This document shows, one piece after another, positions 28,621-37,347 of a DNA stretch of 64,000 nucleotides. Each line of letters opens with the position of its first letter. The first letter of the stretch is position 1. This DNA comes from Schizochytrium sp. CCTCC M209059 (lineage: Eukaryota > Sar > Bigyra > Thraustochytrida > Thraustochytriidae), in contig KN805467.1 in assembly GCA_000818945.1 (NCBI GenBank), positions 7,430 to 71,429 on the forward strand. The letters run 5' to 3'. A program made the position numbers and the translations under genes. The notes beneath the pieces were generated by a model. That model searched no databases. It worked only from the letters and a program-made list of their open reading frames with translations, and was not told the DNA's origin.

Positions 28621-29211
28621 TCAGTTGGCGGCAACAGGCTGTAGGCAGGCGCTCTTGATGTGGCCAACGCGACCGCAATTGTTGCAATCCTTTTCGCGAT
28701 GGACGCAATCCTGCTTGGCATGTTGGGGAGATCCGCAGGCGCGGCACGATGCTGTGCTTTGCAAGCATTTAGCGCGAGCATGACCAACCTGGAAGCAGTT
28801 GCTGCACTTCTTCTCCTTGAACGGGCAGTCGACCTTTTTATGGTCGCCGCCGCAGCCATAGCAGGCTTTGAAACATTTGGCCTTGAGATGGCCAGTCTCG
28901 CCGCAGATGCGACATTCCTTGTCCTTGTGAGGGCAATCCACCTTTTTGTGGTTGCCGCCGCAGCCGCGGCATTCGATCGTCTGCTGCTTGGAGGGCTTGT
29001 TGCCGAGGGGGCCCGCGGTCTCGCGGCGCTCTTTGCGACCACTTGCGCGCCTGCTCGGGCCAGAAGCGGCCTTTTGCTGCTGCTGCTGTTGCTTCTGCTG
29101 TACCTGCTGCTTTTGCTGCTGCTGCTGCTTCTCCGCGGCCTGCTGCTTCTTCTTCTCGGCGCGGCTCAGAGCGGCGAGCTGGTCAAGCGACATGTCCAGC
29201 TTATGGCTCAT
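28621..29211 (-). CDS. six-knuckle CCHC zinc finger protein with ALY-like N-terminal motif
   Basis: 196 residues. The N-terminus KLDMSLDQLAALSR resembles the UAP56-binding motif of ALY/REF mRNA-export adaptors (consensus near DMSLDDII). A Lys/Gln-rich helix with poly-Gln follows (20-47), then a basic Arg/Ser patch (50-66). Six zinc knuckles fill 81-189: two of the form CX2CX3HX4C (81-93, 117-129) and four CX2CX4HX4C (100-113, 136-149, 156-169, 176-189), the family that binds single-stranded RNA or DNA. The pattern GGNHKKVDC / GGDHKKVDC shows the first four arose by duplication of a two-finger unit. The ATG at 29211 was chosen because it begins the ALY-like motif; the frame is open upstream to 29406. 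An RNA-binding, export-linked role is inferred. Confidence 0.85.
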   Translation of the reverse strand: MSHKLDMSLDQLAALSRAEKKKQQAAEKQQQQQKQQVQQKQQQQQQKAASGPSRRASGRKERRETAGPLGNKPSKQQTIECRGCGGNHKKVDCPHKDKECRICGETGHLKAKCFKACYGCGGDHKKVDCPFKEKKCSNCFQVGHARAKCLQSTASCRACGSPQHAKQDCVHREKDCNNCGRVGHIKSACLQPVAAN

Positions 29212-29938
29212 CGTGGCGACCTTGTGCTGACTTCGCGCGGGGGACGGAAAGCGGTCTGTGAGCGTTGACGACGGCGAAGGCACGGGGCGTCGCTGCTGCT
29301 GCGGTAGCGCGGTCGACCTCTCGGAGAGTGTCTCTGTTCTCGATCTGCAGTGACCTAAGCAGCCAACTGTTTTGTTTTTGTTTTTGTTTTTTAATCTCGA
29401 AAGCAAGCAAGTGCTCTAGGTAACGCACATGCTCCAAAGCTGCTCGCAAAGGAGAGCGAACGAAAAGAAGAGCGAAACACGAAGAGTATTCTGGTATAAA
29501 ACATTTGCAGGGATTTTGAGAGCATGTCTATCTTCAGCATCACAACTCCCTCGGTCGCTTTCCTATCCCTTTGCGTACGTCTCGTAGAACGACAACCATC
29601 ACTACATTGGTGAACCGTCTCGAAATTCTTTTTCGCGGCGCCGCGCGCATCATTGAACGTAAATAAGAGATCAAAAGCACAACATGAATGATAGTGGTAT
29701 ACGTAAAACAGTGTTCAGTATTTTGACCGCGCCAGCCAGGCATCCAGCCAGACGGCCAGAAGAAGCAGCCAAGGAAAGGAAAGGAAAGGAAAGGAAAGGA
29801 AAGGAAAGGAAAGGAAAGGAAAGGAAAGGAAAGAAAAGAAAAGGGAAGGGAAGGGAAGGGAAGGAGAGAAGAAAAGGTTGATGCAAGGCAGCCAGGCTCG
29901 CAGACTCTTTTGTGCGTTTGCGCAAGCAAGACCATATT
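29212..29938. other. intergenic region between zinc-knuckle and START genes
   Basis: Upstream of the zinc-knuckle gene and downstream of the START gene, both on the minus strand. It holds TTTTTG repeats near 29373 and the GGAAA array below. No gene is supported; ORFs over the array are repeat translations. Confidence 0.55.
29771..29875. repeat. (GGAAA)n / (GGGAA)n pentanucleotide array
   Basis: Roughly twelve GGAAA units drift into GAAAA and then GGGAA units over about 100 bp. It is a strongly strand-asymmetric purine tract. Confidence 0.95.
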
Positions 29939-32251
29939 TTACAAGCCAGGCAAGACCTCTTTGACAGACCTGCGACGCAGCGAGCGGCGCTTCAGCTTGG
30001 CCTTGACTTCGCCTTTGGCTCGCTGCGTGGAGCCCTCAGAAAGACTGACGGTGACCGCAGACTTGTTATCGCAACGATAAAAATGAGAGCGCATGTCAGT
30101 GAGCACACCAAGGAGCTCGGTACGGTTCTGAATGGCCACAACCTTGGGCGGGACGAGGCCGCCGGGCTCAACGCAAGTCAAATACGTCACCCGTGTCATG
30201 AGCCCCCGACCATCAGCTGAGCCGGACTCGTACAGCGGCTCGAGCAAATAGCCACGAATGACGATGTTGGCGCGAACGACGTTGCGGACCTCAGGAACAT
30301 CAGCCGCCTCGGTGGACTTTTGCACAATCAAAAAGGTCTTGTCGTCAACTTCCTGCCAAAAGGTGTCAAAAACAAAGTCGCGGTCATTGAGACCCTGAGG
30401 GTAGTGCACGCGCTGGTACACTGTGCGGTGGCGCGAAGAGTGTTCCTGCACAACGTGCTCCTCCACGAGACGACCGGCCTTTTCATCTTCGGCGTAGTCG
30501 AGAATGTAGTCGAGGATCTCTTGCGAGCGACCTGAAATGACAAAGGAAATGCGGAGAGCTTCTGCGTCAATGGGATCATTGTTGGAACTCTTACCATTGC
30601 CGTTGGGGAGCCCGACGAGCGTTCCGCGCTTGCGCATAATGCCCGGCGCAGTGACACCGGCATGGAAATGCAGGTTTGAGCCCTTGGTGATGCCTTCCAT
30701 GTTGACCTGCGGGCACTTAGAAAGGTTGACATTGGCGTACGCGCGGTCTTGATTCACGACGGTGAACTTTTCCTTCCATGAGGCTGCGCTGTAGCGATGA
30801 TACTCGCCGTTGTCGAAACGTACGTGGATCTTGCCCTCCTCGTCATCAAAGCGTTTCACCGTGCCCAAGCCTCGGCCTTGGTGGCGAACGCGCGTGCCAG
30901 CCTCGATGGCCGCCTTGAGCTCGCTGGAGACTTCGTCGGGCATGAAAATGTGCTCTTCGCCGCTGTCAAACTGCACATGAACTCTGCCCATGAGGTCAAA
31001 CATTTTGATGATGCCGTGGCCCATGGTGCGGCTTTTCACATGCGTTCCGGTTTGCAGGCGCTCTTCGCCAAACTGGGCGGCCTCGACGGGCTCGAAACCG
31101 AACTCGCCAATCTGCGCCGACAAGAGTCGGTAGAGCTGTTCTGCCCAGATCGTCTTGGGATCCTCAAAGTACCGACGGGCACTTTCGACCTGGGCTAGCA
31201 CGCGACCGCTCCCCAGCGTCATGTCGAGCTTGGTCTGGGCGTCAAGAACGTGGTCATTCGCACGGGCGCGCACGCTCGAGACGACGGAAGGGGCCGCGGG
31301 ACCGCCATAGGCGACATCCTCGGCCTCTTCATCATCTTCCTCTTCTTCCTCTTCTTCCTCGCTTGCTTCATTCGTTGGCAATGTAAGCGCTCGCGGAGTC
31401 ACTTGCGGTGCGAGAAGCGAATCAAACATGCCGAGAGACTCGTAGTCGCTGGCGCCAAGCTTTGGGTCGAGAGCAGCCAAATAGGTGACCTGCGTGAATT
31501 GCCGATCGCGCACGGGTTTGAGCAGATATCCGACAAAATGAGCCTGGCCCTTGACCGTCGGGACGGCTTGGGGCCCGCCAGAAAAGGCGGCCGTGAGCGT
31601 GCTTCTGGGCGAGCTCGAGCCGCCGTTGACCGACCCGCTTGCGGCGCGCAGCAGCGCCGCCAGAGATGCCGAGAGAGGTCGTGATGCAGGTCTCGAGGGC
31701 GTCGTGTCCTCTTCGCCGCTATCCAAGCTAAAGGTCGAAAGCTGGTACTTGGAGCTCATGGTGCGGCTCTTCCTTGTCTGTGCGGAAACCTCGCTTCGGC
31801 AGACGACGACGAGGGACCCGTCAGGGAGTTGCGTCGTGCGCTCGACCATGAGAAACTCGCGCGGGGGCAGCGGGCTCGGAAACTGCATGGTAAAGCGGAG
31901 ATGAGCTGTGTTGGCGGAGGTCATTTTGAGGATCTCAATGCGATCGAGCTTGTGCATGCTGGCGAGTTCTTTGCCGAGGACTTCGGGGTCGATTGTGGAT
32001 GCCAGCGCGTTGAACTCGGTCTGGTTGCGGAGGAACCAAGCGACGGTGTCCATGGGTCCGCGAAAGGTGGCGATACCGCGCCAGTACTGCACATCCCCTT
32101 GTTCGCTTTCCCTCGAGCCGATCTTGGTTCCTCGCGGCCCATCCTGCTCGCGGATCTTCTCGTCCCACCCATACTCCTCGTTCGCGAGCGAGACGAAGTA
32201 GTCCAGGAACGCCTCGTCGTCCACCTCTTCTTTGCTGCCGGCGCAGCCCAT
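29939..32251 (-). CDS. lipid-anchored protein with two START-like domains
   Basis: 770 residues from the ATG at 32251. The start MGCAGSK is a textbook N-myristoylation site (Gly2) with a palmitoylatable Cys3, which fixes the start and predicts membrane anchoring. A START-like lipid-binding domain spans about 10-300 (YWRGIATFRGPMDTVAWFL, FPSPLPPREFLMVERT), interrupted by a Ser/Pro-rich insert, and is followed by an acidic Glu run. At about 400-500 two similar short beta modules stand in tandem: GHGIIKMFDLMGRVHVQFDSGEEH and GLGTVKRFDDEEGKIHVRFDNGEYH (each with the same V/I-x-F-D/N-GE core). A second START-like domain fills about 510-745 (QRVHYPQGLNDRDFVFDTFW, YLLEPLYESG). START domains bind sterols, phospholipids or similar ligands. 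The ligand here is unknown. The C-terminus is strongly basic. Confidence 0.78.
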   Translation of the reverse strand: MGCAGSKEEVDDEAFLDYFVSLANEEYGWDEKIREQDGPRGTKIGSRESEQGDVQYWRGIATFRGPMDTVAWFLRNQTEFNALASTIDPEVLGKELASMHKLDRIEILKMTSANTAHLRFTMQFPSPLPPREFLMVERTTQLPDGSLVVVCRSEVSAQTRKSRTMSSKYQLSTFSLDSGEEDTTPSRPASRPLSASLAALLRAASGSVNGGSSSPRSTLTAAFSGGPQAVPTVKGQAHFVGYLLKPVRDRQFTQVTYLAALDPKLGASDYESLGMFDSLLAPQVTPRALTLPTNEASEEEEEEEEDDEEAEDVAYGGPAAPSVVSSVRARANDHVLDAQTKLDMTLGSGRVLAQVESARRYFEDPKTIWAEQLYRLLSAQIGEFGFEPVEAAQFGEERLQTGTHVKSRTMGHGIIKMFDLMGRVHVQFDSGEEHIFMPDEVSSELKAAIEAGTRVRHQGRGLGTVKRFDDEEGKIHVRFDNGEYHRYSAASWKEKFTVVNQDRAYANVNLSKCPQVNMEGITKGSNLHFHAGVTAPGIMRKRGTLVGLPNGNGKSSNNDPIDAEALRISFVISGRSQEILDYILDYAEDEKAGRLVEEHVVQEHSSRHRTVYQRVHYPQGLNDRDFVFDTFWQEVDDKTFLIVQKSTEAADVPEVRNVVRANIVIRGYLLEPLYESGSADGRGLMTRVTYLTCVEPGGLVPPKVVAIQNRTELLGVLTDMRSHFYRCDNKSAVTVSLSEGSTQRAKGEVKAKLKRRSLRRRSVKEVLPGL

Positions 32252-33559
32252 TTTGCCCCTCCTCTTCGCTCTCGTGCTCTGCTCTGCTCTGCTCTTCGCT
32301 GTTCCTGCCCTGGCCTGCCGCCGCGTGCGAGCCTGCGTACCTGCGCGGCGCCCGGGCCCCGCGTGCGCGCTGCGAAGGCGGAATGCCGCGCCCCTGTCCT
32401 CCCAAATGTAGTCGTGCCCGCGGAAAAGCCACCAACAAACAAACAAACAAACAAAGGAGGCCAGCAAGAAGCGCGTAGTAAAAGTACCAGAGCTGCGGCT
32501 TCTCTGACTCTGTTGCACACCCACCTGCACGTGCTGGTCGCCCCTTGCGGCGCCCTCGCTCAGGTCTAGCTCGTCCCGCCGCGCGGCCAGGTGCACGCCG
32601 GCCAGCGCTGGAGCCGCGCCGCGCGAGCCCGACGGGGGCGCGCCGCCTGTGCAGAGCGGAGCAGCGCCGCCCGCGCGGAGCGGGGTCGAGCGGGGCGGAG
32701 CCGAAGAGGGCCGCCGAGGCGATTGCGCCTCGGCTAAGCGAAGACTAGCCGCTTCCTACGCGAAACCGCGACCAACCAACTGCCTCCCTCCTGACACCAC
32801 CACCCAAGGCCAGGAAGATCTCGGCTTGACGGTGAGTCTCTCTCTCTCTCTGTCCGTATCCCTCTCTCCCGCGTCCTACGAGAACGTCGATCCATCCATC
32901 GAAGTCTCTCTCCGCTTCCTTCCACCGCTGCGCTGTGCTCGGCTCGATCGCGCGGCGCCGGTCCACTCCCTGCGCGGCCGCGGCGGCCCTGCTCGCCTCG
33001 GCCCTCCTCCACGTGCGTCCATGCGTGCAGGCGCTCGTCCGTCGAGCTCCTCGCGCACCAGCCAGCTCGAGCCGGAGGCGCCGTCCTCGCGCGAAACCAT
33101 CGTCTCGCGCTTGCTCGCTCGCGCTCCCTAGCTAACCCGCGTACGCAAATGCTGCCCGGAGCCACCTCGCGGACGTCGCGCCCGTAGCTACGACTTCTCG
33201 CGAGGACTTCTCGCGAGGACTTCTCGCGAGGACTTCTCGCGAGGACTTCTCGCGCCAGCTCCTCGAGACGGACGGCCTCGATCGAAGCGAGGCTCGACCT
33301 GGCGGCGATGCGGCGCAGGGCAGAGCAGCGCAGGGCAGCGCGCACACGCAGCACTCGCTCGCTCGCTCGCTCGTCCGTCCTGGCGGGGACGGCCGCCATG
33401 GCCGCCTCGAGCCGGAGCGTGCACAGTGCGAGCGCGTGGCGGCAGGCCGGCCTCGATGCACCCGGCACGGTGCTGCTCCTAGCGACGGGGAGAAGCCTGC
33501 CTTGCCTAGGTGTCCGCGTGGAGACGAACGGCTAGTCATCGCGCGCAGCGTGGAAGTGC
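32252..33559. other. GC-rich intergenic region
   Basis: Upstream of the START gene. No gene could be supported. It contains CTCT runs after a GTGAGT at 32832, an AAAC tetranucleotide repeat at 32434-32455, a CTCGCGAG palindrome array (33191-33256) and a GCTC run near 33357. Confidence 0.5.
33191..33256. repeat. 13-bp array of the CTCGCGAG palindrome
   Basis: GGACTTCTCGCGA is repeated five times in tandem (the first copy begins CGACTT). Each unit carries a self-complementary TCGCGA core inside CTCGCGAG. TCTCGCGAGA is a known promoter element in animals; a similar role here is only a guess. Confidence 0.9.
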
Positions 33560-34459
33560 GCGTGCGTGCGCGACCAGCAGCAGTCAGCCGCGTCGTTTGG
33601 AGGAATTCGTGAAGGCGTGAATGTCCCCGGTCACAGGCGAGTCGTGCGCGATCTGGCACACTTTGAGACGCTGAAGAAGCAGAGGGAGGATCGACTCCGC
33701 TCCACATCAGGCCTCAGCGGGACAGCAGAGCAGTGTGACAGCAGACGTGTCGGGTGGTGGAGCGGCAGCAGCATTTGACGGCGACGACGAAGCGCGGCTG
33801 AAATCTCCCCGCGAGACCCTGAGTCGGTCTTCCCGTAGTATGGGGGTGTCAAGGATCTTCTCTGGCAGGATTCGGACGCGTACTGCCAGCTCATTTCCGT
33901 CAACACCGGAGGCGTGCAGCTGTCGATCGCTGTGAAAACGACTCATCTCAATCCTTACCATGAGCGAGACGAGGAAACCGATGTTGAAGATATGAGACGT
34001 CCTCAAGCTTTCACGAACGAGATCGAAGTGTACGAGACGGCACGTGCCGTGATGTCTCTATGGAGGTCGCCCGCCACCTCTTTGCGGACTTTCTTGTCGC
34101 ACCAACCTGGTAGGGCCATTCGCTGGACAGCCACTTTGGAAGACGCAGTCAATGCACGAAGGCCGTAGTGGACAAGGAGGCGCGAAAGACTCCTCTCATG
34201 GTGCATAGATTAGGTGTGTTGCTCTCCGCGCGGACGAACCGGAAGATCTGGCCTCCACTTTCGTCATGGACGGCCACGGGAAAGTCCGTCTGACCCGTTT
34301 CAGAAACGGCACTATCAAAGCAACTCCTGGGCCTCCACTTTCGTCATGGACGACCACGGGAAAGTCCGTCTGACCCGTTTCAGAACCGGCACTATCAAAG
34401 CAACTCCTGCCGACGTTGCGCAAGACATCCAAGATTTCAACAAGCGCTTTCTCTTCTAA
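33560..34459 (+). pseudogene. decayed protein-coding gene, family unknown
   Basis: Protein-like stretches follow each other on the plus strand but in changing frames, with stops between. They include RRVVRDLAHFETLKKQRED (33626 onward), DLLWQDSDAYCQLISVNTGG (about 33853), VSMEVARHLFADFLVAPTW followed by TAG (about 34054-34113), KEARKTPLMVHRLGVLL and finally KVRLTRFRTGTIKATPADVA running to a TAA at 34457. An 80-bp tandem duplication (34251-34410) repeats the start of the last piece and shifts frame. No donor/acceptor pairs of the size seen in ENY2 explain the shifts. I do not recognise the family. A mis-assembled or spliced gene is a weaker alternative. Confidence 0.45.
34251..34410. repeat. 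80-bp tandem duplication
   Basis: Copy 1 (34251-34330) and copy 2 (34331-34410) differ at only a few positions. 80 is not a multiple of three, so the event disrupts any reading frame through it. Confidence 0.92.
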
Positions 34460-35069
34460 TGTAGTATTACACGTAATGTAAGCAAGGCCGGACCAGCCAA
34501 AAAAAAGAAGTAAATCAGTCAAACCATTAGAAAGGTTATCTTCTTCCTTGGTACTAGATGCCCATTTTATCTTCGGTAAATGCAGACACTTTCCTTAGCT
34601 CGTAGAACGCCTTTTGCATTGTTTCGAAATGATACTAGATCTGCTTGAAGCGAGTGCATTTTTCCTTTTCACTTTTACGCCCTTTTTGCTGATGTGAGGA
34701 GCCAACACGTGTCTATCGCGCAGCTTGAGAAGGGTCGATTTCGAGATGGTGCATAGTTTTCACAAACCGTCTTACCGCGAAGTCTCGCAGAATGTCTTGT
34801 TTCTCCAAGTAAAGCCGGTCGCTTATTCCGCAAAGTTTGTTCGGCACACGAGACAACTTTTGTTGGATAGTTCGCTCTTGTGCGACAACGCTGTTCAGAT
34901 TTAGCTTGAGACAATGTTTCTGTCGATCAGATTTGGCTTGATCGACAAATGCATCTGTTACCAAGATTCGGCTTTGATATACAACGCATCTGTCAACCAG
35001 ATTCGGCTTTGATATACCACGAATTTGTCAAATGTTTGGCAAGCTATATGAAATGTAACTTGTTTGCGA
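34460..35069. other. AT-richer region downstream of ENY2
   Basis: Lower GC than the rest of the window. The minus strand holds an 83-codon ORF (34713-34964, ending HHLEIDPSQAAR) that looks somewhat protein-like but has no recognisable family and begins inside the 35-bp repeats. A gene here is not established. Confidence 0.35.
34930..35034. repeat. 35-bp tandem repeat, three copies
   Basis: Units at 34930-34964, 34965-34999 and 35000-35034 share GATT(T/C)GGCTT(T)GAT and CATCTGT/ATTTGTCAA cores with scattered differences. The array ends 35 bp before the stop codon of ENY2, in its 3' flank. Confidence 0.85.
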
Positions 35070-35655
35070 TTACAGCGTTTGTAAAAATGTACGAATGCGG
35101 TTCAATAGCTCGGCCTTGATTGAGTCTGGCACTGTGGCTGCGTAAATTGGACAGCTTTATTGCGTGAGACAAAACGTTCTACTCCAAAAAGCCTCCGCCT
35201 CATCTCAACTTACCTCGTCCTCTTGGGGTGGCCTCGGCGATGAGTTTGTCCACGGTAATGCTTTCCGTGCCCTTGTTTTTGATAATCTCTAGAAGAAGAA
35301 AAAGTTCTCAACCTCTAGTTAGTTGCGTGCGCTTTCCAACGCAAGAAAACGAAAGATCAATTAGCTTACCTTTGCAGTACGCCTTGAGCTCATCCCGCCA
35401 GCCACACTCGATGAGTTTGGTGCGTAGTAGCTCCTCCAGACTGTAAACGCGGAACTGGGTCAGTTACAAGCACCTTTCTTTCACCCTTTTCGAAATCTCG
35501 CACATTTTCGCAGTACGGCCTACTGTCAAGGCTTATGGATGCGGTGCGCAAACGTACCGTTCCCTCTCGCCAGTCTCCTCAAGCTTGCTTGCGATCGACG
35601 CGCGCACCTGCTGCTCGCGCTTCTTGCGCTCCAAAAGACTTGTCGAAGCCTCCAT
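35070..35655 (-). CDS. ENY2: ENY2/Sus1 transcription and mRNA export factor (4 exons)
   Basis: This gene is split by three introns. Coding exons on the minus strand are 35558-35655 (98 nt), 35370-35440 (71), 35214-35288 (75) and 35070-35137 (68), 312 nt in all, for 103 residues plus TAA. Introns are 117, 81 and 76 bp, with donors GTACGT, GTAAGC, GTAAGT and acceptors ACAG, CTAG, GCAG. The joined protein follows animal ENY2 along its length: KLEETGERERLEELLR, KLIECGWRDELKAYCKEII, ITVDKLIAEATPRGRATVPD and LLNRIRTFL. ENY2 is a helical subunit of the SAGA deubiquitinase module and of the TREX-2 export complex at nuclear pores. The phase carries over correctly at each junction, which makes the model very secure. 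It is the only clearly intron-containing gene in the window. Confidence 0.96.
35138..35213 (-). other. ENY2 intron 3 (76 bp)
   Basis: GTAAGT...GCAG, phase 1. Joins the GR and ATVPD codons of ENY2. Confidence 0.93.
35289..35369 (-). other. ENY2 intron 2 (81 bp)
   Basis: GTAAGC...CTAG, phase 1, with a pyrimidine tract TTTTTCTTCTTCTAG at the 3' end. Confidence 0.93.
35441..35557 (-). other. ENY2 intron 1 (117 bp)
   Basis: GTACGT...TTTACAG, phase 2. Splits the Arg codon in GERER. Confidence 0.93.
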
Positions 35656-35775
35656 CGTACTGGTCTTGTTTGTTCTATGTTTGGTTCTTTAATTTTGCCG
35701 TTGAGGTTTTGGGCGCCCGAGGCCCGCCCGGCCATTGACCGGAATCCCGCGCGCGCAAAAGAGAGAGAGAGACAG

Positions 35776-35809
<34 letters not shown>

Positions 35810-36066
35810 GGAGAGAGGAACGAGGGTAAAGTGAGAAGTCGCACGACGGAGGCAGCGCGACTGTCGAAAAGTAACATTATTTTTGGGGAATGAACCGGAA
35901 TGTTTAGCCAAAGGAGTTCATGGTCTCGCTCGACGTGGAGAAAGCGCGACTGTCGAGAAGTATACGTATCAGCAATGGGCGCAATGCTTCGTAAAATGAG
36001 TTCATAATGACAGTGGCTTGAAGCAGTTAAAAAGAAAGAAAAAAGAAAAGAAAAAGAACAAGAGGT
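35656..36066. other. intergenic region upstream of ENY2
   Basis: Promoter side of ENY2 and 3' flank of the type II membrane protein gene. It contains an AGAG run and a (GT)12 tract at 35779-35803, then AAAAG runs near 36036. No gene is seen. Confidence 0.5.
35779..35803. repeat. (GT)n dinucleotide repeat
   Basis: About twelve GT units between GA-rich tracts, upstream of ENY2. Confidence 0.95.
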
Positions 36067-37347
36067 CTAAGCATGCACGGATCGCCCGTAGCATCGAGGG
36101 TTGCCCTCCATGGTGATGCCCGCCGACTGAAGCGCAGACGCGTAAGTTTGGGCAATCTTCGGCACATCGGCGCATTTGATCGAATTCGTCGTTTTCAGAT
36201 CGAGCACCGTCTTGCAAAGCTTGTTGTCTTTGAGCATATCCGCAGGAATCGTCGGACACACAGAATCAGAGATGCACTCACACCCGCACATGGTCACGTG
36301 GCACGTCTTGGAGTCTTTTGGCTTCGTGTAGTAGCGAAAGACGAGCGTGGCGGCAGGGTCGGAATCGCTTGGTATTGAAGCGCGGCAGAGCTCGAGCTCA
36401 TTCGACACATTATCGGCGACCTGATCATGGTCGCAGCAGCGCGAATTGAGGCCCTCGCGAACGCCGAGGTCTTTGAGGCTCTTTTGCCAAAAAGAGATCA
36501 TGCGACCACTCGCACTGTAGTCGCACGTGACAGCCTCCTTAAGTGCGCTGACCTTTGCGCGCGGCGAGCAACGCTTGATGCCCACCTTGGTCAAAGTCTG
36601 AATGGCCTCGTTGGAGCAGACAATGTCGGTGTCGATCTTGTCATTATCCTCCTCCACGACGGCAATCTCGACGTCGTCGGTAAGGTCGAGCTTGTACATT
36701 TCGATGCTAAAGTCGCTGAACGGGACGCTACCCAAACGCTGTACGAGGGTCTGCGCCATGCCAATGCTCTCGACAATATCCGTGTCTGCCCATGTGACGC
36801 GACGGCCCGCAGCGCTAAAGTGAATCAGGTAGACATCGCGTCGCGTCGCGTCTCGCTCCATAATGGAGACGAGATCATCCTTGGCGCCGTGCAGGGTAAC
36901 CTCGAGAATGACCACAACGGTGAGGATGACGCCAAAGAGCGCAAAGAGACCAATAACAATCCAGCGCCGGTGATTAACTTCGGTGGGCATGCGGTCGCCC
37001 GTGACCATAATGTCCATTTGCTTCATTTTTTTACTTTCATCGAGCCGGTGCACCTCGTACGTTGTGCTCGAGGCGGACCGCGGCCGGTTCGAGGGGCGCT
37101 TGCTCTTTCGTCCGTCCTGCTTCTTGCGACCGCCGTCCGCGCGGCCATTCAAGTTTGCGGCCCCGACTTCTTCGTCCCCAGTCCCTTCGAGCCCGTCCGC
37201 GTTCCTCTCCAAGTCCCCCTCGTCGTCCTCCTCGTCATCGTACTCATCGTCGTCGTCGTCCTCGTCCTCGTGGTGCATCATGGCGAGCATATTGTCGCCG
37301 CTGGCTCCAGAGCCGACGGCGTGGTACTGCTGGCTTGGAGAGCTCAT
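36067..37347 (-). CDS. type II single-pass membrane protein with cysteine-rich ectodomain
   Basis: 426 residues from the ATG at 37347; the frame is open upstream to 37476. The first 128 residues are hydrophilic: a long Asp/Glu run (27-46) and then a basic Lys/Arg patch (74-92). One strong transmembrane segment at about 129-151 (WIVIGLFALFGVILTVVVIL) has positive residues before it, so the N-terminus should be cytosolic. The remaining 275 residues are lumenal or extracellular and carry many cysteines (RCCDHDQ, CHVTMCGCECISDSVC, KLCKTV, KCADV), suggesting disulfides. I do not recognise the family. Part of the ectodomain (DVYLIHFSAAGRRVTWADTD) has an alternating strand pattern, but no function can be named. 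Confidence 0.7.
   Translation of the reverse strand: MSSPSQQYHAVGSGASGDNMLAMMHHEDEDDDDDEYDDEEDDEGDLERNADGLEGTGDEEVGAANLNGRADGGRKKQDGRKSKRPSNRPRSASSTTYEVHRLDESKKMKQMDIMVTGDRMPTEVNHRRWIVIGLFALFGVILTVVVILEVTLHGAKDDLVSIMERDATRRDVYLIHFSAAGRRVTWADTDIVESIGMAQTLVQRLGSVPFSDFSIEMYKLDLTDDVEIAVVEEDNDKIDTDIVCSNEAIQTLTKVGIKRCSPRAKVSALKEAVTCDYSASGRMISFWQKSLKDLGVREGLNSRCCDHDQVADNVSNELELCRASIPSDSDPAATLVFRYYTKPKDSKTCHVTMCGCECISDSVCPTIPADMLKDNKLCKTVLDLKTTNSIKCADVPKIAQTYASALQSAGITMEGNPRCYGRSVHA

Noticed and set aside
33191..33256. CRISPR-like array
   Set aside because: The 13-bp units are directly adjacent with no spacers, in a eukaryotic context.
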